From an uncultured Clostridia bacterium (GTDB lineage: Bacteria > Bacillota > Clostridia > Oscillospirales > Oscillospiraceae), in assembly GCA_947170435.1 (NCBI GenBank), contig CAMVTO010000002.1:109226-173225 (forward strand): a DNA stretch of 64,000 nt. The letters run 5' to 3'. The position numbers and the translations under genes are program-made. Positions 26,293 through 35,031 of the stretch are shown in pieces (positions within the stretch are counted from its first letter, which is position 1; each line of letters opens with the position of its first letter). Under the pieces are notes generated by a model. It was not told the origin of the DNA. It did not search any database and worked only from the letters and a program-made list of their open reading frames with translations.

Positions 26293-27137
26293 GTGGGTTC
26301 CTCCGTTTTCCGAAGCGAAAGCAAAACGCTGTTGAATTCCGCGCCCATGATAAGCAGGGCGGCGGTGAAATAAAGCCATAGAAGCAAAACGATGACGGTA
26401 CCGATGGAGCCATAGATCACGGAATAGTTTGCAGCGCGCTCCACATACAGGGAATAGAGTGCCGACACCACGATCCATGCCACCAGCGCGGCCAGCACAC
26501 CGGGCCAGATGCCGCGCTTGGCGGGGTGCTTATCCAGCGCCAGCGCGTAGAGGATCGCGATGACCGCAAACATCACCGCGCCGACAAACACAAAGCGCAG
26601 TCGCGACCACAGGCGGATGGACAAGTCGCTGAGGTAGATATAGCCGGAGACGAAGTCCAGCACGCGGTTGCCGATGGTGGAGGCAAAGACGGCGAAAAAG
26701 ATCGCCACGATCAGCAGCAGCGTAAACAGCAGCACCCGCAGCTGGTAGCGGACAAAGCCCGTCGGCATCCCCGCACCGTACGCCTTGCGCACGGACATGA
26801 ACAGCGCGTTCGCCGCGCGGAAGGGAAAGTAGATCGTAAACACCGCGCTGAACCACAGCAGCGTCCGGCTGGACACGCGGGAGACGTACACGAGGTACTG
26901 CCCCAGCAAGTCTACCACGTCCCGCGGGATCACACGCGCAAGCATGGCGAGCAGCGCGTCCAGATCGTAGGACAGCAGGCCCACCAGGTTGTTCAGGAAG
27001 ATCAGCAGCGGGAACAGCGCAAAGAGCAGGTAGTAGGTCAGCGCCGCGCTGTCCCGGGCGACGTGGTGGTCAAACCAGCGCCGAATCAAAAGCGCCGCGC
27101 CGTGCAGGATGCGGTGCCGTTCAAGATAATCTGACAA
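26289..27137 (-). CDS. yihY: YihY/virulence factor BrkB family membrane protein
   Basis: A 282-residue YihY-family protein with six hydrophobic helices and the family motifs AARDSAALTYYLLFALFP-like near residue 25 and GSIGTVIVLLLWLYFTAAL near 245. The family was once called RNase BN; its real function is unknown. The start is TTG at 27137, 10 bases after AGGAGG; no ATG is available before the conserved region. Its stop overlaps the trkA start, so it leads the K+ uptake operon. Confidence 0.85.
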   Translation of the reverse strand: MSDYLERHRILHGAALLIRRWFDHHVARDSAALTYYLLFALFPLLIFLNNLVGLLSYDLDALLAMLARVIPRDVVDLLGQYLVYVSRVSSRTLLWFSAVFTIYFPFRAANALFMSVRKAYGAGMPTGFVRYQLRVLLFTLLLIVAIFFAVFASTIGNRVLDFVSGYIYLSDLSIRLWSRLRFVFVGAVMFAVIAILYALALDKHPAKRGIWPGVLAALVAWIVVSALYSLYVERAANYSVIYGSIGTVIVLLLWLYFTAALLIMGAEFNSVLLSLRKTEEPT

Positions 27138-27217
27138 GAAGGCGGATCCTCCTATGAAAAATAATATAATAGTGTAGCACACATTAAGAAAAAATAAAAG
27201 GGCAAAATACCGTATGC

Positions 27218-27246
27218 TTGACACCACCGTGAAAACCGCATAAAAT
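27218..27246 (+). promoter_or_regulatory. sigma-A promoter of mgtE
   Basis: TTGACA at 27218-27223, a 17-bp spacer and TAAAAT at 27241-27246. The leader is only about 30 bases long, too short for an M-box riboswitch. Confidence 0.7.
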
Positions 27247-27281
27247 ATCATAGTTACAGACGTGGGAAGGAGGAGCCGCGG

Positions 27282-28664
27282 ATGGTGGATTTTGAAGAGC
27301 ATCGCGAGGAGCTGCTGGAGTGCATCCGGGATTTGCTCACACGCAAGCAGTATGCCGCGCTGCGCGACCAACTGACGCAGCTGGAGGCAGCGGACATCGC
27401 CGCGCTGCTTGGCGATTTGGACGAGGATCAGCTGCCGCTCTTATTCCGGCTTCTTCCGAAGGAACCGGCGGCGGAGGTGTTTGTCGAGTTGGACCCCGAC
27501 GAGCAGGAGCTGCTGATCCAGGGCTTTTCCAACACGGAGCTGAAGGAAGTTCTGGACGAGCTGTATGTGGACGATGCGGCGGATCTGGTGGAGGAGATGC
27601 CTGCGAACGTGGTCAAGCGCATATTGCGTCATGCCGACCCGGAGACCCGCAAGAGCATCAACGAGATTTTAAAGTACCCCGAGGACTCCGCCGGTTCTCT
27701 GATGACCACGGAGCTGCTCGACCTCAAGCGTACCATGACCGTGCAGGACGCGTTCAAGCGCATCCGCCGCACGGCGTCGGACATGGAGATCATCTCCGTC
27801 TGCTATGTTACCGATGAAGGGCGGCATCTGCTGGGCGTCGTTACCATCCGCGATCTGCTGCTGGCGGAGGAGGACGACATCATCGGCGACATCATGGACC
27901 CCAACGTCATCTTCGTCAACACGCTGGAGGATAAGGAGGAGGTCGCGCAGGCGTTCAGCAAGTACGACTTCTTCGTGCTCCCCGTCGTGGACGCCGAGGG
28001 GCGTTTGGTCGGTATCGTCACCTTTGACGACGCCATTGACGTCATGGAAGAGGAGGCCACGGAGGATATCGAAAAGATGGCGGCTATGCTGCCCTCCGAT
28101 AAGCCGTACCTCAAAACTGGCGTGTGGGAGACGTGGAAGGCGCGCATCCCATGGCTGCTGCTGCTGATGGTCTCCGCTACGTTTACGGGCCAGATCATCG
28201 CGGGCTTTGAAAGCGCGCTTGCCGCCGTCGCAATCCTGACGGCGTATATCCCGATGCTGATGGACACCGGCGGCAACTGCGGCGGCCAGGCGAGTGTCAC
28301 GGTCATCCGTGGCATTTCGCTGGATGAGATTGAGTTCGCCGATCTTCCCAAGGTGGTGTGGAAGGAGATCCGCGTCGGCGTGATCTGCGGCGCGACGCTG
28401 TCCGCCGCGAACTTCTTAAAGATCATGTTCATCGACCGGCTGGTGTTCCACAATCCCATCACCATCACCATTGCGGCGGTGATTTGCATCACGATGCTGC
28501 TCACCGTCATCTGTGCCAAGATCATCGGCTGCATTCTGCCGCTGCTGGCGAAAAAGCTCGGCTTTGACCCGGCGGTCATGTCCTCGCCGTTCATCACGAC
28601 GCTGGTGGACGCGGTGTCGCTGCTGATCTACTTTAACTTTGCAAGAGCCTTGCTCGGAATTTAG
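27282..28664 (+). CDS. mgtE: magnesium transporter MgtE
   Basis: A 460-residue Mg2+ channel. The N-domain has repeated acidic helices (residues 1-130), then a CBS pair (about 135-255), a plug helix and five transmembrane helices (about 285-455). The selectivity region YIPMLMDTGGNCGGQAS is intact near residue 325. Cytosolic Mg2+ bound between the N and CBS domains closes the channel. GGAAGGAGGAG sets the ATG at 27282. It is divergent from the yihY-trkAH operon, so K+ and Mg2+ transport genes share one intergenic region. Confidence 0.95.
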   Translation: MVDFEEHREELLECIRDLLTRKQYAALRDQLTQLEAADIAALLGDLDEDQLPLLFRLLPKEPAAEVFVELDPDEQELLIQGFSNTELKEVLDELYVDDAADLVEEMPANVVKRILRHADPETRKSINEILKYPEDSAGSLMTTELLDLKRTMTVQDAFKRIRRTASDMEIISVCYVTDEGRHLLGVVTIRDLLLAEEDDIIGDIMDPNVIFVNTLEDKEEVAQAFSKYDFFVLPVVDAEGRLVGIVTFDDAIDVMEEEATEDIEKMAAMLPSDKPYLKTGVWETWKARIPWLLLLMVSATFTGQIIAGFESALAAVAILTAYIPMLMDTGGNCGGQASVTVIRGISLDEIEFADLPKVVWKEIRVGVICGATLSAANFLKIMFIDRLVFHNPITITIAAVICITMLLTVICAKIIGCILPLLAKKLGFDPAVMSSPFITTLVDAVSLLIYFNFARALLGI

Positions 28665-28733
28665 GAGGATCCCTCGTTCTGTGCGCTGCGCAGACAGCGC
28701 CCTTTAAAAGGGCGCCTGAAAGGTATGAAAATT

Positions 28734-29963
28734 ATGGAAAAGAAACTGCAAGAATACGCGAAATTACTCATTGAAGTGGGCCTGAGCCTGCAAAAGGGTC
28801 AGACCCTGATGATCCAGTCCCCGGTGGAGTGCGCGCACTTCGCGCGAGCGTGCGCCACCGCCGCCTACGACGCGGGCTGCCGCGAGGTAGTGATGAGCTG
28901 GAGCGACGATTTCCTCAATCGCGAGCGCTATCTGCGCGCGGACAGCGCCGTGTTCGACGAGATGCCGGAGTGGCGCAAGCGCTTTTTCAACGATTATGCC
29001 GCGCAGGGCGTGCCGCGCCTCGTCATCGACGCCACCGACCCCGAGACGCTCCGCGGCGTGGACAGCGATCGCATCATCCGCGCCCAGCGTGTGAGCGGCA
29101 AGGAGCTGGAGTACTACTACCACGTCTATATGAACAACGACGCGCCGTGGTGCATTGCGTCCATCCCCATCCCCAGCTGGGCGAAAAAGGTGTTCCCCGG
29201 CGTTTCGGAGGACGAGGCGATGCAAAAGCTCTGGGACGCGATCTTTGCCACCGTCCGCATCAGCGGCGACGGAACGGCGGTGGAGAAGTGGAAGGCGCAC
29301 CTCGCGCTGCTTGAGGAGCGCAAAAACAAGCTCAACGCGCTGCGCTTCAAGAGCCTGCATTACACCAACTCGCTTGGCACCGACCTCACCATTGAACTGC
29401 CGGAGGGTCACCTCTGGGCTGCGGGCAACGGCGCGACGCCCAAGGGTCAGCCCTTCGTTGCCAATATGCCGACCGAGGAGATCTTCACCGCGCCGCACCG
29501 CCTCGGCATCAACGGCGTGGTCTATGCCGCGCTGCCGCTGGTGGACAATGGCAACATCATCGACAAGTTCCACATGGTGATCAAGGGCGGCAAGATCGTC
29601 GAGTCCCACGCCGAGACGGGCGAGGAGTTCCTCAAGGCCGCCTATACGGTGGACGAGGGTGCGTCCTACTTCGGCGAGGTGGCGCTGGTGCCCTACGACT
29701 CGCCCATCTCCAACCAGGGGATTTTGTACTACAACACGCTCTTCGATGAGAACGCCCGCTGCCACCTCGCCTTCGGCGAGGCGTACCCCGAGTGCCTCGA
29801 GGGCGGCAACGACATGAGCCGCGAGGAGCTGAAGGAACACGGTCTCAACTGGTCGATCAACCATGTGGATTTCATGGTCGGCACCGCCGACCTCTCCATC
29901 GTCGGCACGACCCACGACGGGAAGGAGATCCCGGTATTCGTCAACGGCAACTTCGCCATCTAA
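28734..29963 (+). CDS. M29-family aminopeptidase
   Basis: A 409-residue thermophilic-type (M29) aminopeptidase that removes N-terminal residues from peptides in the cytosol using two metal ions. Expected metal ligands are visible in PTEEIFTAPH, YFGEVALV, CHLAFGEAYPE and INHVDFMVGT. The ATG at 28734 is preferred because GAAAGG (28718-28723) is well spaced for it, whereas the ATG at 28725 touches that site. A 9-bp GC-rich inverted repeat (GCGCCCTTT arm at 28697-28705) sits just upstream of the ribosome site and may be a weak terminator of mgtE. Confidence 0.9.
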   Translation: MEKKLQEYAKLLIEVGLSLQKGQTLMIQSPVECAHFARACATAAYDAGCREVVMSWSDDFLNRERYLRADSAVFDEMPEWRKRFFNDYAAQGVPRLVIDATDPETLRGVDSDRIIRAQRVSGKELEYYYHVYMNNDAPWCIASIPIPSWAKKVFPGVSEDEAMQKLWDAIFATVRISGDGTAVEKWKAHLALLEERKNKLNALRFKSLHYTNSLGTDLTIELPEGHLWAAGNGATPKGQPFVANMPTEEIFTAPHRLGINGVVYAALPLVDNGNIIDKFHMVIKGGKIVESHAETGEEFLKAAYTVDEGASYFGEVALVPYDSPISNQGILYYNTLFDENARCHLAFGEAYPECLEGGNDMSREELKEHGLNWSINHVDFMVGTADLSIVGTTHDGKEIPVFVNGNFAI

Positions 29964-29978
29964 AAGGAGGGCTTGCCC

Positions 29979-30773
29979 ATGGTCACGACCGCAACGCTCG
30001 TCTGGCTCGCCATCGGCGCGGTATTCGCTTTCGCGCTGCCGATCGTTCTGCTCGTCTGGTGGCGCAAAACGCGCGAGGCGAAGCTGCTGCCGTTCTTCGT
30101 CGGCGCGGCGGTGTTCGTTGTGTTTGCGCTGGTGCTTGAAAAGATGCTGCATCAGGTCTGCGTCTTTGGCGATAACGCGATATCCCGCGCCATCGCCGGC
30201 AGCCCGTACCTTTATATGCTCTACGGCGGTCTCGCCGCGGGCGTGTTTGAGGAGACGGGACGCTACGTCGCCTTCCGCTGGCTGATCGGTAAGCGGCGCT
30301 ATCCCGAGCGCGACACGGCAGTGACCTACGGTGTCGGCCACGGCGGGATCGAGGCGATGCTGGTGATGGGCGTGAGCTATGTGACGATGCTCGTCGTCGC
30401 ACTCTACCTGCGCCACGGCAACCAACCCGCCGCCTTGGCAATAATGGGCGGCAGCGCGGAGGCGCTGTCCACATATATTGCGGCGCTGGGGCAGCTCACA
30501 CCCGGCACGGTATTGCTCGCAATGGTTGAGCGCGGGGGAGCGATGATCCTGCACATTGCGCTGTCGATCTTCGTGTTCCTCGCCGCGCGGGACAGGACGC
30601 AGCGGACGTGGTTTCCGTTTGCGATTGCGCTTCACGCGATCGCGGATATGCCCGCGGCGCTCTACCAGCGCGGTATGCTGCCGCCCGCGGCGGTGGAGAT
30701 CTGGGCGTGGGTCGTGGCGCTCTACGCGCTGCGCTCGGCGCGCAAGCAGTACCTCGAAGCGATGGACCCGTAA
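29979..30773 (+). CDS. YhfC-family intramembrane metalloprotease
   Basis: A 264-residue protein with about seven hydrophobic helices of the YhfC family, related to CAAX/PrsW-type intramembrane metalloproteases. Candidate active-site residues are the Glu pair in AAGVFEETGRYVAF near residue 91, the His in YGVGHGGIEAM and the His in ALHAIADMPAAL near residue 221. AAAGGAGGG precedes the ATG at 29979 with 8-base spacing; the TTG at 29973 is too close. It follows the aminopeptidase by 15 bp, so the two are one operon. The substrate is unknown. Confidence 0.82.
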   Translation: MVTTATLVWLAIGAVFAFALPIVLLVWWRKTREAKLLPFFVGAAVFVVFALVLEKMLHQVCVFGDNAISRAIAGSPYLYMLYGGLAAGVFEETGRYVAFRWLIGKRRYPERDTAVTYGVGHGGIEAMLVMGVSYVTMLVVALYLRHGNQPAALAIMGGSAEALSTYIAALGQLTPGTVLLAMVERGGAMILHIALSIFVFLAARDRTQRTWFPFAIALHAIADMPAALYQRGMLPPAAVEIWAWVVALYALRSARKQYLEAMDP

Positions 30774-30780
30774 ATACGAA

Positions 30781-30808
30781 AAGAAGCGCCGTGCGGCGCT
30801 TCTTTTTT
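30781..30808. terminator. bidirectional terminator between the YhfC-type gene and azlD
   Basis: AAGAAGCGCC pairs with GGCGCTTCTT around a 4-base loop, with T runs in both directions. Confidence 0.85.
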
Positions 30809-30811
30809 GCG

Positions 30812-31138
30812 TTAAAACACCAGCTGCACCAGCAGCATGTAGATCACCGTGCCGGATAAAATGCTGAGAAGCGAGTTGCGCTTCCAGACCTGCAAAGCGA
30901 CGACGCTCAGCGCCGCGACCAGCTCCGGCAGACCGTAGGGCGCGGCGGTCACGGCAGTATCCTTGAGGCAGTAGATTACCAGCATGCCGATGATCGCCGG
31001 GGGCAGCACGTGGCCGAGATAGACGACGTAGGCGGGAATGGGGCGGTCGGCGCGGAAGATGAGAAACGGCAGAAAGCGCAGCAGGATCGTCACCGCCGCC
31101 ATGACCGCGACCAGCGCCGCGGAGTGTCCGAGGCTCAT
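30812..31138 (-). CDS. azlD: branched-chain amino acid transport protein AzlD
   Basis: A 108-residue AzlD-family membrane protein with about four helices (LRFLPFLIFRADRPIPAYV is typical). With AzlC it exports branched-chain amino acids and analogues. Its ATG overlaps the azlC stop by 4 bp. Confidence 0.9.
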   Translation of the reverse strand: MSLGHSAALVAVMAAVTILLRFLPFLIFRADRPIPAYVVYLGHVLPPAIIGMLVIYCLKDTAVTAAPYGLPELVAALSVVALQVWKRNSLLSILSGTVIYMLLVQLVF

Positions 31139-31818
31139 TGGACCGCCTCCTTCCGCGGATGCATCCGGCCGCGCAGCAGCGTGAGAATGAGTGTGATGAG
31201 CAGCATGGCGGGGATCAGGAACCGATCCGGCCCGAACAGCAGCAGGCACACGAGCGTGGAGAGCAGCCCCGTCAGCGCGGGGATATGGTTGCGGGTCGTG
31301 AGCCATTGCTCGGTGAACGACGCGAGGAACAGCGCCGTCATGGAGAACTCGATGCCGCGGGTGGAGAAGGGAATCACGCTGCCGAGTACGCTCCCCAGCA
31401 CGCTGCCTGTCACCCACCAGCAGTGGTCGAACAGCGAGACCAACATCCGGTAGCGGTCGGGATCGGCACCTTCAGGGGCCTTGCCGTCGGAGAGGATGGA
31501 GTAGGTCTCATCCGTCAGCGCAAAGATGAGGTAGGGCTTGTACTTCGCGTTTTGATAGCGTTCGATCATGGAGATGCTGTAGAAAAGGTGCCGCGCGTTG
31601 ACCATGACCGTGGTGAGCGCGGCGGTGAGCAGCGACGCGCCGCCGGCGAGGAGGCTGACACCGACGAACTGCATCGAACCGGCGTAGATGAGCAGGCTCA
31701 TGGCGAACGCCCACGCGACGCCGTAGCCCGCGTCTCGCAGCAAAATGCCGAAGCCAATGCCCAGCACGATGTACCCGGCCATCACCGGAACGGAGCGGAA
31801 AAAAGCCGCTTTTACCAT
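31135..31818 (-). CDS. azlC: branched-chain amino acid transport protein AzlC
   Basis: A 227-residue AzlC permease with about seven hydrophobic helices; motifs GIGFGILLRDAGYG, YAGSMQFVGVSLL and VNARHLFYSISMIERY are characteristic. GGGAGGCGAG precedes the ATG at 31818. It is translationally coupled to azlD and divergent from the PfkB-kinase gene. Confidence 0.92.
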   Translation of the reverse strand: MVKAAFFRSVPVMAGYIVLGIGFGILLRDAGYGVAWAFAMSLLIYAGSMQFVGVSLLAGGASLLTAALTTVMVNARHLFYSISMIERYQNAKYKPYLIFALTDETYSILSDGKAPEGADPDRYRMLVSLFDHCWWVTGSVLGSVLGSVIPFSTRGIEFSMTALFLASFTEQWLTTRNHIPALTGLLSTLVCLLLFGPDRFLIPAMLLITLILTLLRGRMHPRKEAVQ

Positions 31819-31849
31819 GATCTCGCCTCCCTGTCCCAAAATTCGATTC

Positions 31850-31878
31850 ACTTTACCACGCTGGGATAAGCTTGTCAA
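31850..31878 (-). promoter_or_regulatory. sigma-A promoter of azlCD
   Basis: On the minus strand TTGACA (31878-31873), a 17-bp spacer and TAAAGT (31855-31850), 32 bp before the azlC start. Confidence 0.65.
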
Positions 31879-31885
31879 CGCGCTC

Positions 31886-31914
31886 TTGCGCCGCGGCCGG
31901 TTTTGATGTAGAAT
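31886..31914 (+). promoter_or_regulatory. promoter of the PfkB-kinase gene
   Basis: TTGCGC at 31886-31891, a 17-bp spacer and TAGAAT at 31909-31914, 20 bp before the start codon. It is back to back with the azlC promoter. Confidence 0.5.
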
Positions 31915-31934
31915 ATGGAAAAGAAGGTGAGCCT

Positions 31935-32843
31935 ATGTCCTATATTGCAGTGGCGGGCGGCGTGAACGTCGACATCGGCGCATTCCCGTCCCAGAAGCTG
32001 AAAACCAAAGATTCCAATCCCGGACACGTCCAAACCAGTCTCGGCGGCGTCGGCCGCAACATCGCCCACGACCTGCGCCTGTTGGGCGCGGAGGTGGAGC
32101 TGTTCACCGTATTGGGCGGGGACGGCTACGCCCGCGCAATGGCGGAGTCCTGTGCGGAGTTGGGGATTGGCCTGAGCCATGCCCTGCATGTGGACGATAT
32201 GCGTACCTCGACGTATGTGTTCATCACCGACGAGCGCGGCGATATGATGCTGGCGGTGTCGGACATGGCGATTTGCGAGAAGCTGACGCCGGCGTATTTC
32301 GAGCGGAACCTTGCCGCGCTCAACAGCGCGGCGCTGGTGGTGGCGGATACGAACCTGCCCGCGGAGTCGCTGGCGTATCTCGCCGAGCATCTGACCGTGC
32401 CGCTGTTTGTCGATCCGGTATCCACCGCGAAGGCGGAAAAGCTCCTGCCAATCCTGCCGAAGATCCACACGCTCAAGCCCAACGGACACGAGGCGGAGCT
32501 GCTCTCCGGCGTTCCGGTGGTCGATCGCAACAGTGCCCGCCGCGCGGCGCGCAGGCTCATTGATCTGGGCGTGAAGCAGGTGGTGGTTTCGCTGGGCAAG
32601 GAGGGCTTCCTCGCCGCCGCGGAGGATGAGACGGTCTGGGAACCCGCGCCTGAAGCGGAAGTCGTCAGCACCACCGGCGCGGGGGACGCGCTGATGGCGG
32701 CGCTCGCGTGGTCTCATGTGCGGGGTGAAAACCTTTCGCGCACGGCGGCGCTGGGCGCCGCGGCTGCCGCCATTACCATCGAGTGTGAGGCGACGATCAA
32801 CCCTGCGCTTTCGGCGGAGGCGGTGCTGCGTCGTGCGAACTGA
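31935..32843 (+). CDS. PfkB-family kinase, pseudouridine-kinase-like
   Basis: A 302-residue ribokinase-fold kinase. The N-terminus AVAGGVNVDIGAF, the segment DSNPGHVQTSLGGVGRNIA and the C-terminal TTGAGDALMAAL (catalytic Asp in GAGD) match pseudouridine kinase best. That enzyme phosphorylates pseudouridine before PsuG splits it. No psuG gene lies next to it, which weakens the assignment, and other nucleoside or sugar substrates are possible. GAAGGTGAG precedes the ATG at 31935. Confidence 0.85.
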   Translation: MSYIAVAGGVNVDIGAFPSQKLKTKDSNPGHVQTSLGGVGRNIAHDLRLLGAEVELFTVLGGDGYARAMAESCAELGIGLSHALHVDDMRTSTYVFITDERGDMMLAVSDMAICEKLTPAYFERNLAALNSAALVVADTNLPAESLAYLAEHLTVPLFVDPVSTAKAEKLLPILPKIHTLKPNGHEAELLSGVPVVDRNSARRAARRLIDLGVKQVVVSLGKEGFLAAAEDETVWEPAPEAEVVSTTGAGDALMAALAWSHVRGENLSRTAALGAAAAAITIECEATINPALSAEAVLRRAN

Positions 32844-33465
32844 GCTCAAACGCCCCTATCCGGCGATCCGGACGGGGGCGTCGCTTTCCTGCGGCGGGAG
32901 TCAGAATTGGTTTCCCGATGAAAATTTTCGGCTCTGCGGCTGCGGCGTCATCGCCTGCGCGGATGTGCTGCTGTACCTGACCGGCCAGGAGGAACTGACG
33001 CGCGAAGAATACTTCGCTCACATCGCCGCGCTGCGAAAATACTTCCCCTTGATCCCGCGCCGCGGCATTGACGGCGTGCGCCTCGCCGTGGGCTTTCATC
33101 TCTGCGCGCGCCGCCTGGGCGTGGACGTGCGGGCGGGGTGGAGCGCGTCGGGCGCAAAGTTCTGGGATCGGCTGGAGAAGCAGCTTGCGAACGATCTGCC
33201 CGCTGTGATTTCCATCGGACCGAACTTCCCTCGCGTCTGGGGCGACGAGCGATTGCCGCTGTACCGCAAGGCGGAGGGTGGCTATGTGGAGGCCGAGCGT
33301 ACGAAAGGGCATTTTCTGACCGTCGTCGCACTGGATGACGAGTGGATGGAGGTCTCCTCCTGGGGGCGGCGGCTGTATCTGAATCGCCGGGCCTACGCGG
33401 ACTACATGCGCCGCCAGGGAACGCTGTTCACCAACCTGCTTTTCCTCGAACGAAAAAAACTCTGA
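32833..33465 (+). CDS. C39-like putative cysteine-peptidase-fold protein
   Basis: A 210-residue protein that I do not recognise by name. It looks papain-like: a Cys-rich segment RLCGCGVIACADVLLYL near residues 36-52 could hold the nucleophile at a helix start, and KGHFLTVVALDD near residue 159 could supply the His, followed by WMEVSSWGRRLYLN. No signal peptide or membrane helix is seen. The start is read as GTG at 32833, overlapping the kinase stop by 11 bp, after GCGGAGG about 12 bases upstream; the frame further upstream is antisense-like overlap with the kinase. It is probably co-transcribed with the kinase. Confidence 0.6.
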   Translation: MRTELKRPYPAIRTGASLSCGGSQNWFPDENFRLCGCGVIACADVLLYLTGQEELTREEYFAHIAALRKYFPLIPRRGIDGVRLAVGFHLCARRLGVDVRAGWSASGAKFWDRLEKQLANDLPAVISIGPNFPRVWGDERLPLYRKAEGGYVEAERTKGHFLTVVALDDEWMEVSSWGRRLYLNRRAYADYMRRQGTLFTNLLFLERKKL

Positions 33466-33486
33466 GACTTGCGTCTCAGAGTTTTT
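33455..33486. terminator. bidirectional terminator
   Basis: A perfect 14-bp stem (AAAAACTCTGAGAC with its complement) and a TTGC loop, A/T-flanked on both sides, between the C39-like gene and the convergent SLH/transglutaminase gene. Confidence 0.87.
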
Positions 33487-33489
33487 GCA

Positions 33490-35007
33490 TTACCACGAAT
33501 GCGCGGCGTAGGACTGCGCGGCGGTCATGCCGAAGTAGTTCAGATCCGTCCGGCCGTACTGATCGCCCCAGGTGACGTCAATGTGGTACTCTGTGCCATC
33601 CAGCGTCGCCACCGTCCAGATGTGGTTTTCAGACAGACTGGGCAGGGCATAGCAGTCGATGCCCTCGAGCTTTAAAAACAGGTTGTACGCACCGGTGTAG
33701 CCGTCACAGACGGACTTGCCGTCGATCAGTGCGCTGTAGGCGATGTGACTGGCGGAGTATGCATCGTTTGCGCCCCTCCAGTCGTATTCGCAGTGGTCGC
33801 ACAGCCATTGATAATAAACCCGCGCGATCTCGTACTGGGACATATCCGCGGTCAGCGCGCCGGCTTCCCAGAGCGAGTTATGAATCTCGATGGCCTTTGC
33901 CATCGTCTGTTCGCGGAGGGATTCCATATACTCAGAACGGACGTCGCCGTTGGCGTCGAGACAGTTCATGGCGTAGAAGGTCAGCTCCGCGCGCCCGCTG
34001 CGCAGATAGCGCTGGCAGAACGCGGCGTTGTACATCTGCTCGCAATAAGCCTTGACGCGCTCGGTAAACACCTCGGCCAGCGTCTGCGCATCGGACTGCG
34101 TCAGCACCGTGGGGTAGAGCAGCGAGATGGTGTTGCTGCCGTTCGCGAGCATCTGCCGCACCAGCGCGTCAATGGCGTCCTCGTCATGGTAAGCGGGCGC
34201 CTGAGATACGGATTCTGGCGGCGTGACGAGGTCGGAGAGCATCGTGCCCGCGACAGACCACGCGGGCGTTACCACCCAGTCCAGTTTGAGCCGCAGGGCG
34301 GGATCGACCATACGCGTGACGAGCGCCGCAACCTCGGCGCGGGTGGTAGGCATGTCCGGTCGGTAGCTGCCGGTGTCGTCAGTGCCGTTGAGCAACCCTT
34401 GCCGGTAGAGCCAGAGGATCTGCGGCTGATTGGGCGTATATTCATCTACGTCTGTGATGTACTGCCCGGCGGCGTAGGCGTCGGTGACCAGTGTGGCGTT
34501 GGGCGCGTCAAAAGCCTCCTCCGGCAGCGAGAGGGCAAAGATGCCCGCGAGCTGCGCCCGGGTCGCTACAGCGGTATAGTTCGTCACCGAGGTGTCCATG
34601 GCGTTTTCGGAAACGAGATAGGCGACATAGGGCGTGTACCACGCCTCGCTTGTGACGTCGGGGATCGCGTCGCCCTGATACGCGGCGCGGATGCGCGCCG
34701 AGAGGGTCAGCAGCTCCGCCACCGTGATGTTGGCGCCGGGTGCGAAGCGGCGTGCGCTTTGCCCGCGGAAGAGACCGTACTCATAGCTTGCCGTGACGTT
34801 GGCATAAAACCAGTCTGCTTCGGTGACGTCATCAAACTGTCCGGCATAAGCGGCGACCTTCGGCACCAGCGCGTTTTCCTCGGCTTCCATAATGTGATAG
34901 ATGCCGGGCGTGTCGGAATAGGGGGTGTCCGAAATCATGGCCTGCGCAGGGACACAGAGCAGCATCAGCAGCAGGAGCATCCATGCGCGGCGGAGGATTC
35001 GATTCAT
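33490..35007 (-). CDS. SLH-domain surface protein with C-terminal transglutaminase-like domain
   Basis: A 505-residue exported protein: a signal peptide (about residues 1-23, RRAWMLLLLMLLCVPAQA), three S-layer homology repeats (about 58-105, 112-160, 187-240; note ITDVDEYTPNQPQILWLYRQ) and a C-terminal transglutaminase-like domain with the triad Cys434 (KSVCDGYTG), His462 (NHIW) and Asp477 (HIDVTWGD). SLH repeats anchor it to wall polysaccharide; the enzyme could crosslink or cleave surface proteins. The ATG at 35007 suits GGAGATGA; an ATG at 35016 abuts it. It is the third gene after spoIIID and the LCP protein, which links it to sporulation or envelope assembly. Confidence 0.86.
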   Translation of the reverse strand: MNRILRRAWMLLLLMLLCVPAQAMISDTPYSDTPGIYHIMEAEENALVPKVAAYAGQFDDVTEADWFYANVTASYEYGLFRGQSARRFAPGANITVAELLTLSARIRAAYQGDAIPDVTSEAWYTPYVAYLVSENAMDTSVTNYTAVATRAQLAGIFALSLPEEAFDAPNATLVTDAYAAGQYITDVDEYTPNQPQILWLYRQGLLNGTDDTGSYRPDMPTTRAEVAALVTRMVDPALRLKLDWVVTPAWSVAGTMLSDLVTPPESVSQAPAYHDEDAIDALVRQMLANGSNTISLLYPTVLTQSDAQTLAEVFTERVKAYCEQMYNAAFCQRYLRSGRAELTFYAMNCLDANGDVRSEYMESLREQTMAKAIEIHNSLWEAGALTADMSQYEIARVYYQWLCDHCEYDWRGANDAYSASHIAYSALIDGKSVCDGYTGAYNLFLKLEGIDCYALPSLSENHIWTVATLDGTEYHIDVTWGDQYGRTDLNYFGMTAAQSYAAHSW

Positions 35008-35031
35008 TGAGTTCATCTCCTTTGTAAAAGG

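Noticed and set aside
27247..27281. M-box Mg2+ riboswitch before mgtE
   Set aside because: The predicted leader is only about 30 bases, too short for the aptamer.
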